Source of the DNA: Fusicatenibacter sp.
GTDB lineage: Bacteria; Bacillota; Clostridia; Lachnospirales; Lachnospiraceae
DNA length: 53,939 bases
NCBI GenBank assembly: GCA_017887445.1
Contig: JAGHIA010000084.1
Span: 1 to 53,939 of the forward strand
Direction: 5' to 3'
In this document: positions 51,524 through 53,939 of the stretch, in pieces
Numbering within the stretch: position 1 is the stretch's first letter
Layout of the letters: each line of letters opens with the position of its first letter
Notes under the pieces: model-generated
Databases searched by the model: none
The model's input: the letters and a program-made list of their open reading frames with translations, nothing else
What the model was told of the DNA's origin: nothing
Made by a program: the position numbers and the translations under genes

Positions 51524-51593
51524 CAGCCGTTCTGCGCGGCTAAGCTGTTGCCGGTCATTCCGATCATACACTTTGCGGCGCAGAAAACGGCTG
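51524..51593 (+). other. Long-loop hairpin between mmdB and oadA
   Basis: CAGCCGTTCTGCGC (51524-51537) pairs with GCGCAGAAAACGGCTG (51578-51593), leaving a two-base bulge and a 40-nt loop. There is no T-run behind it, so it is a processing or mRNA-stability hairpin, or a decayed repeat, rather than a terminator. Confidence 0.5.
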
Positions 51594-51599
51594 ACCGAT

Positions 51600-51679
51600 A
51601 GAGACAGGTAATTATTCAGTCTGCTGAATGGTAACAGTTCAGCCAGCTGAACGATTACGCTGAATGGTTACAAAGACAG
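51600..51679. repeat. 64-bp MITE relative with near-perfect 8-bp duplication
   Basis: The element is 51608-51671, GTAATTATTCAG...CTGAATGGTTAC, and contains an inner palindrome GTAACAGTTCAGCCAGCTGAACGATTAC. The flanks AGAGACAG (51600-51607) and AAAGACAG (51672-51679) match at 7 of 8 bases. It sits 30 bp before oadA and so lies in the transcribed leader of that gene. Confidence 0.65.
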
Positions 51680-51700
51680 AACTGTTTTAGGAGGATAGAA

Positions 51701-53113
51701 ATGGCAGAAGTAGTAAAGAAACCTGTCAAGATCATGGAGACAGTGCTTCGTGACGCACACCAGTCTCTGATCGCGACAAGAATGACGACTGAGCAGATGC
51801 TTCCGATCATTGAGAAAATGGACAAAGTCGGTTATCATGCGGTAGAGTGCTGGGGAGGAGCGACCTTTGACGCATCCCTTCGTTTCCTGCACGAAGACCC
51901 GTGGGAGAGACTCCGCAAGCTCCGTGACGGATTTAAAAATACAAAGCTTCAGATGCTGTTCCGCGGCCAGAACATTCTGGGTTACCGCCCATACGCGGAC
52001 GATGTGGTAGAGTATTTCGTACAGAAATCCGCTGCAAACGGCATCGATATCATCCGTATTTTTGACTGTATGAACGATATGAGAAACCTTCAGACAGCGG
52101 TACACGCTGCCAACAAGGAGAAAGCTCACGCGCAGGTGGCTCTGTCCTACACCACCGGAGATGCCTACACACTGGAATACTGGGTAGACATGGCGAAAAA
52201 GATCGAGGAGATGGGCGCTGATTCCATCTGTATCAAAGATATGGCGGGACTTCTTGTTCCGTATAAGGCAACCGAGCTGGTAACTGCCCTGAAGGAAGTT
52301 ACCAATCTGCCGATCCAGCTTCACACCCACTACACATCCGGTGTGGCTGCGATGACTTACATGAAAGCCGTAGAGGCAGGCGTAGACATCATCGACACCG
52401 CAATGTCTCCGTTCGCTATGGGTACTTCCCAGCCGGCAACCGAAGTTATGGTAGAAACCTTTAAAGATACTCCTTACGACACCGGGCTGGACCAGAACCT
52501 GCTGTCTGAGATTGCGGATTACTTCCGTCCGATGAAAGACGAAGCGCTGGATACCGGACTGATGAACCCGAAGAACCTGGGCGTAAACATCAAGACCCTG
52601 CTGTACCAGGTACCGGGCGGTATGCTTTCCAACCTGACCTCTCAGCTGAAAGAACAGCACGCGGAGGATAAGTTCTACGAAGTTCTGGAAGAGGTTCCGC
52701 GTGTAAGAAAAGACCTGGGCGAGTGCCCGCTGGTTACCCCGTCCTCCCAGATCGTTGGAACACAGGCCGTGTTCAACGTGATCATGGGCGAGCGTTACAA
52801 GATGGTGACCAAAGAGACCAGAGACGTACTCAGCGGAAAATACGGCGCGACCATCAAACCGTTCAATCCGGAAGTACAGAAAAAATGCATCGGCGATACC
52901 GAGCCGATCACCTGCCGCTACGCTGACCTGCTGGAGCCGGAGCTCGACAAACTGGAAGCAGAGATGAGCAAGTGGAAAGAGCAGGACGAGGATGTGCTGA
53001 CCTACGCACTGTTCCCGCAGGTAGCCGTAGAGTTCTTCAAATACCGCGAGGCACAGAAGACAAAAGTAGATCCGGCGGCAGCCGACAGCGAAAACGGCGC
53101 TTATCCGGTTTAA
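51701..53113 (+). CDS. oadA: OadA-like carboxyltransferase (pyruvate carboxylase subunit B type, no biotin domain)
   Basis: 470 residues. TVLRDAHQSLIATRM, WGGATFDASLRFL, MLFRGQNILGY, the carbamylated-lysine type segment SICIKDMAGLL, and metal ligands in QLHTHYTSG identify the carboxyltransferase of oxaloacetate decarboxylase/pyruvate carboxylase. Classical OadA carries its own biotin domain at the C-terminus; this protein stops before it, so it must use the separate carrier at 49906. TAGGAGG precedes the ATG. A second carboxyltransferase of a different fold (MmdA-like) is in the same operon, as in a transcarboxylase. Confidence 0.93.
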   Translation: MAEVVKKPVKIMETVLRDAHQSLIATRMTTEQMLPIIEKMDKVGYHAVECWGGATFDASLRFLHEDPWERLRKLRDGFKNTKLQMLFRGQNILGYRPYADDVVEYFVQKSAANGIDIIRIFDCMNDMRNLQTAVHAANKEKAHAQVALSYTTGDAYTLEYWVDMAKKIEEMGADSICIKDMAGLLVPYKATELVTALKEVTNLPIQLHTHYTSGVAAMTYMKAVEAGVDIIDTAMSPFAMGTSQPATEVMVETFKDTPYDTGLDQNLLSEIADYFRPMKDEALDTGLMNPKNLGVNIKTLLYQVPGGMLSNLTSQLKEQHAEDKFYEVLEEVPRVRKDLGECPLVTPSSQIVGTQAVFNVIMGERYKMVTKETRDVLSGKYGATIKPFNPEVQKKCIGDTEPITCRYADLLEPELDKLEAEMSKWKEQDEDVLTYALFPQVAVEFFKYREAQKTKVDPAAADSENGAYPV

Positions 53114-53161
53114 ACCAGACGGCGCAGCGGTACGCTGCAAAATATAAATGATCAATACACG

Positions 53162-53205
53162 CTCCGCCCGGCCCGACAGACACTGTCCGGCCGGGCGGAG
53201 TTTTT
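53162..53205 (+). terminator. Terminator of the decarboxylase operon
   Basis: A 12-bp stem CTCCGCCCGGCC/GGCCGGGCGGAG extended by GACAG/CTGTC after one mismatch, with a 3-nt loop and five T behind it. Very stable. Confidence 0.92.
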
Positions 53206-53210
53206 ATGGG

Positions 53211-53480
53211 GGCGGACGAACGCGGCGCGGGGCAGGCGGTATGGCGGCGCAAGGGGCGGCTGCGGGGATGCGGAAACGCTAAACGGCGCAAAGGCCCGCC
53301 GGACGGGTACCGATGCGATTCGTCAGGAAGTTCTGATAACTTCCCGACTCAGCGCATCTCAGGCTCCGGACATGAAGTCCTGCGCCTGCCCCGTCCGGCG
53401 GGCCTTTGCGCCGTTAAGAGTTTCTCGCATCCCCGCAGACGCCCCTTGCGCCGCCATACCGCCTGCCCCGCGCCGCGTTC
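53211..53480 (+). repeat. Long palindromic element A with structured core
   Basis: Arms of about 90 bp (53218-53309 and 53389-53480) are complementary with only a handful of mismatches. The core between them folds on its own: GATGCG (53312) with CGCATC (53353), enclosing GGAAGTT-CTGAT-AACTTCC (53326-53344), then GGAC-ATGAA... pairing with GTCC (53368-53380). The first arm contains GATGCGG and AAACG; the second arm reads CTCGCATC at that place, giving an internal loop that element B keeps as well. No open frame with a ribosome site is inside. Confidence 0.85.
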
Positions 53481-53685
53481 TGTTCTTCGAAGGCGATAAT
53501 AGTGTGTGCGAGTTTTGGCCAGAACGATATCAGAGATATGTTCCATGAAATTTTAAATGCCGAACTACGGTATTGCTGCTAATCGTTTCATTTTTTCCTG
53601 GCAGCAAACGTCTGCCCCGTGGCATGCCTAATTTAATAATTTCAGAAAGTACCTTTCAAATACTGCATAGGCCAACACCAGAAAG
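53481..53685. other. Spacer between the two palindromic elements
   Basis: 205 bp, AT-richer than its flanks. I find no gene with a ribosome site, no terminator and no clear promoter. A short minus-strand frame (MEHISDIVLAKTRTHYYRL) enters element A and has no ribosome site, so I leave it uncalled. Confidence 0.4.
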
Positions 53686-53939
53686 GAGGCGGGGACAGGC
53701 GGGGTGGGTGGGCGGCGGGCATCTGTGGGGGTGTGGAAAATCTAAGCGTCCCGGAGGCATTCTGAGCGGGTACCGGAGCGATTCGCCAGGAATGCCTGAT
53801 GCATTCCCGGCTCAGGCGCTCCTCAGGCTCCGGACTTGCAGTCCTGCGCCTGCACCGCTCAGAATGCCTCCGGGACGCTAAGATTTTCTCACACCACCAC
53901 AGATGCCCGCCGCCCACCCACCCCGCCTGTCCCCGCCTC
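53686..53939 (+). repeat. Long palindromic element B (runs to the window edge)
   Basis: Same plan as element A with different sequence in the paired parts. Arms: GAGGCGGGGACAGGCGGGG (53686 on) with its complement ending at 53939. Core stems: GGAGCG (53775)/CGCTCC (53817), GGAATGC-CTGAT-GCATTCC (53789-53807) and GGAC (53832)/GTCC (53841). The single-stranded parts GGGTACCG, GCGATTCG, CTGAT and CTCAGGCTCCGGAC are the same as in element A or nearly so. The window ends inside or exactly at the arm's end, so the true boundary is unknown. Confidence 0.85.

Noticed and set aside
44463-51671. Palindromes as possible CRISPR repeats
   Set aside because: Copies are dispersed over kilobases, unequal, and not separated by unique spacers of constant length; no cas gene is visible.
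53218-53480. Element A as a simple rho-independent terminator
   Set aside because: A complete terminator already stands at 53162-53205. The 90-bp arms with a separately folded, covarying core and no T-run are too large and too ordered for that role.
53340-53550. Minus-strand 65-residue frame beginning MEHISDIVLAKTRTHYYRL
   Set aside because: No ribosome site, and two thirds of it lies in the arm of element A; could be a truncated gene end but nothing supports this.
1-53939. Riboswitches, tRNA or rRNA genes
   Set aside because: I looked in the leaders and longer gaps and saw no cloverleaf, T-box or known riboswitch core; the structured sequences present are explained by terminators, MITEs and palindromic elements.

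Overview
ORGANISM. The window looks like chromosomal DNA of a Gram-positive anaerobic gut Clostridium, most likely family Lachnospiraceae. The reasons are strong GGAGG-type ribosome sites, densely packed co-directional genes, a CpsB-type (PHP) tyrosine phosphatase with fused Wzz/BY-kinases, a Na+-pumping decarboxylase operon with a separate OadG and biotin carrier, a PPi-type phosphofructokinase, and AAA/PD-(D/E)XK and Rpn-like selfish genes. All supported genes are on the + strand. I saw no tRNA, rRNA or CRISPR array. Family assignments are by motif recognition; no database search was run.

LAYOUT. (1) 1-31656: a long exopolysaccharide/capsule operon starting from a near-consensus promoter at 33-61. 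Its GC-rich 5' part (146-10757) holds a membrane UDP-GlcNAc 4,6-dehydratase, a PqqD-like protein, a LuxR/MalT-like ATPase regulator, the phosphatase CpsB, a surface DUF5011-like protein, two tandem Wzz/BY-kinases and the initiating sugar transferase. The AT-rich middle (10759-30605) is the variable cassette: glycosyltransferases, an EpsG-type polymerase, a deacetylase, an FkbH-like HAD protein, an acetyltransferase, Ugd, two pyruvyltransferases, a flippase, an Fe-S F420H2-dehydrogenase-like protein and WecB. One pyruvyltransferase is split by an 11-G tract, a likely phase-variation switch. (2) 30606-33435: a gene graveyard (glycosyltransferase, nucleotidyltransferase and Rpn-transposase remnants) with a few small genes. 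(3) 33443-35578: an AAA-ATPase/PD-(D/E)XK gene between two copies of one 61-bp terminator sequence. (4) 35611-44454: a self-contained transcription unit with its own promoter and terminator, encoding the RNA 2'-phosphotransferase KptA, a P-loop ATPase, an 1861-residue protein ending in an ORC/STAND-like ATPase, and a protein with a HEPN-type RNase motif. This is the best candidate for an undescribed (defence or RNA-damage response) system. (5) 44598-47434: D,D-carboxypeptidase and PPi-phosphofructokinase. (6) 47551-53205: Na+-translocating decarboxylase operon with two different carboxyltransferase subunits. (7) 53206-53939: two long palindromic elements.

REPEATS. Two non-coding repeat families stand out. 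The first is an IS66-like MITE family (ends GTAAC...GTTAC) with 8-bp target duplications that can be read directly: two 144-bp copies in opposite orientation (5959, 33520) and shorter palindromic relatives (6108, 44463, 51608). The second is a family of about 250-bp palindromes with a structured core (53211, 53686, and a half copy at about 45930). Its core stems change sequence between copies while keeping base pairing, which is the signature of a selected secondary structure.

HOW THE GENES WORK TOGETHER. In region 1, Ugd, WecB and the dehydratase make activated sugars, the sugar transferase and GTs build the repeat unit on undecaprenyl phosphate, the flippase and EpsG protein export and polymerise it, and the BY-kinases/CpsB set chain length and output. 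In region 6 the carboxyl group passes from a substrate via a carboxyltransferase and the biotin carrier to the membrane subunit, which decarboxylates it and exports Na+.
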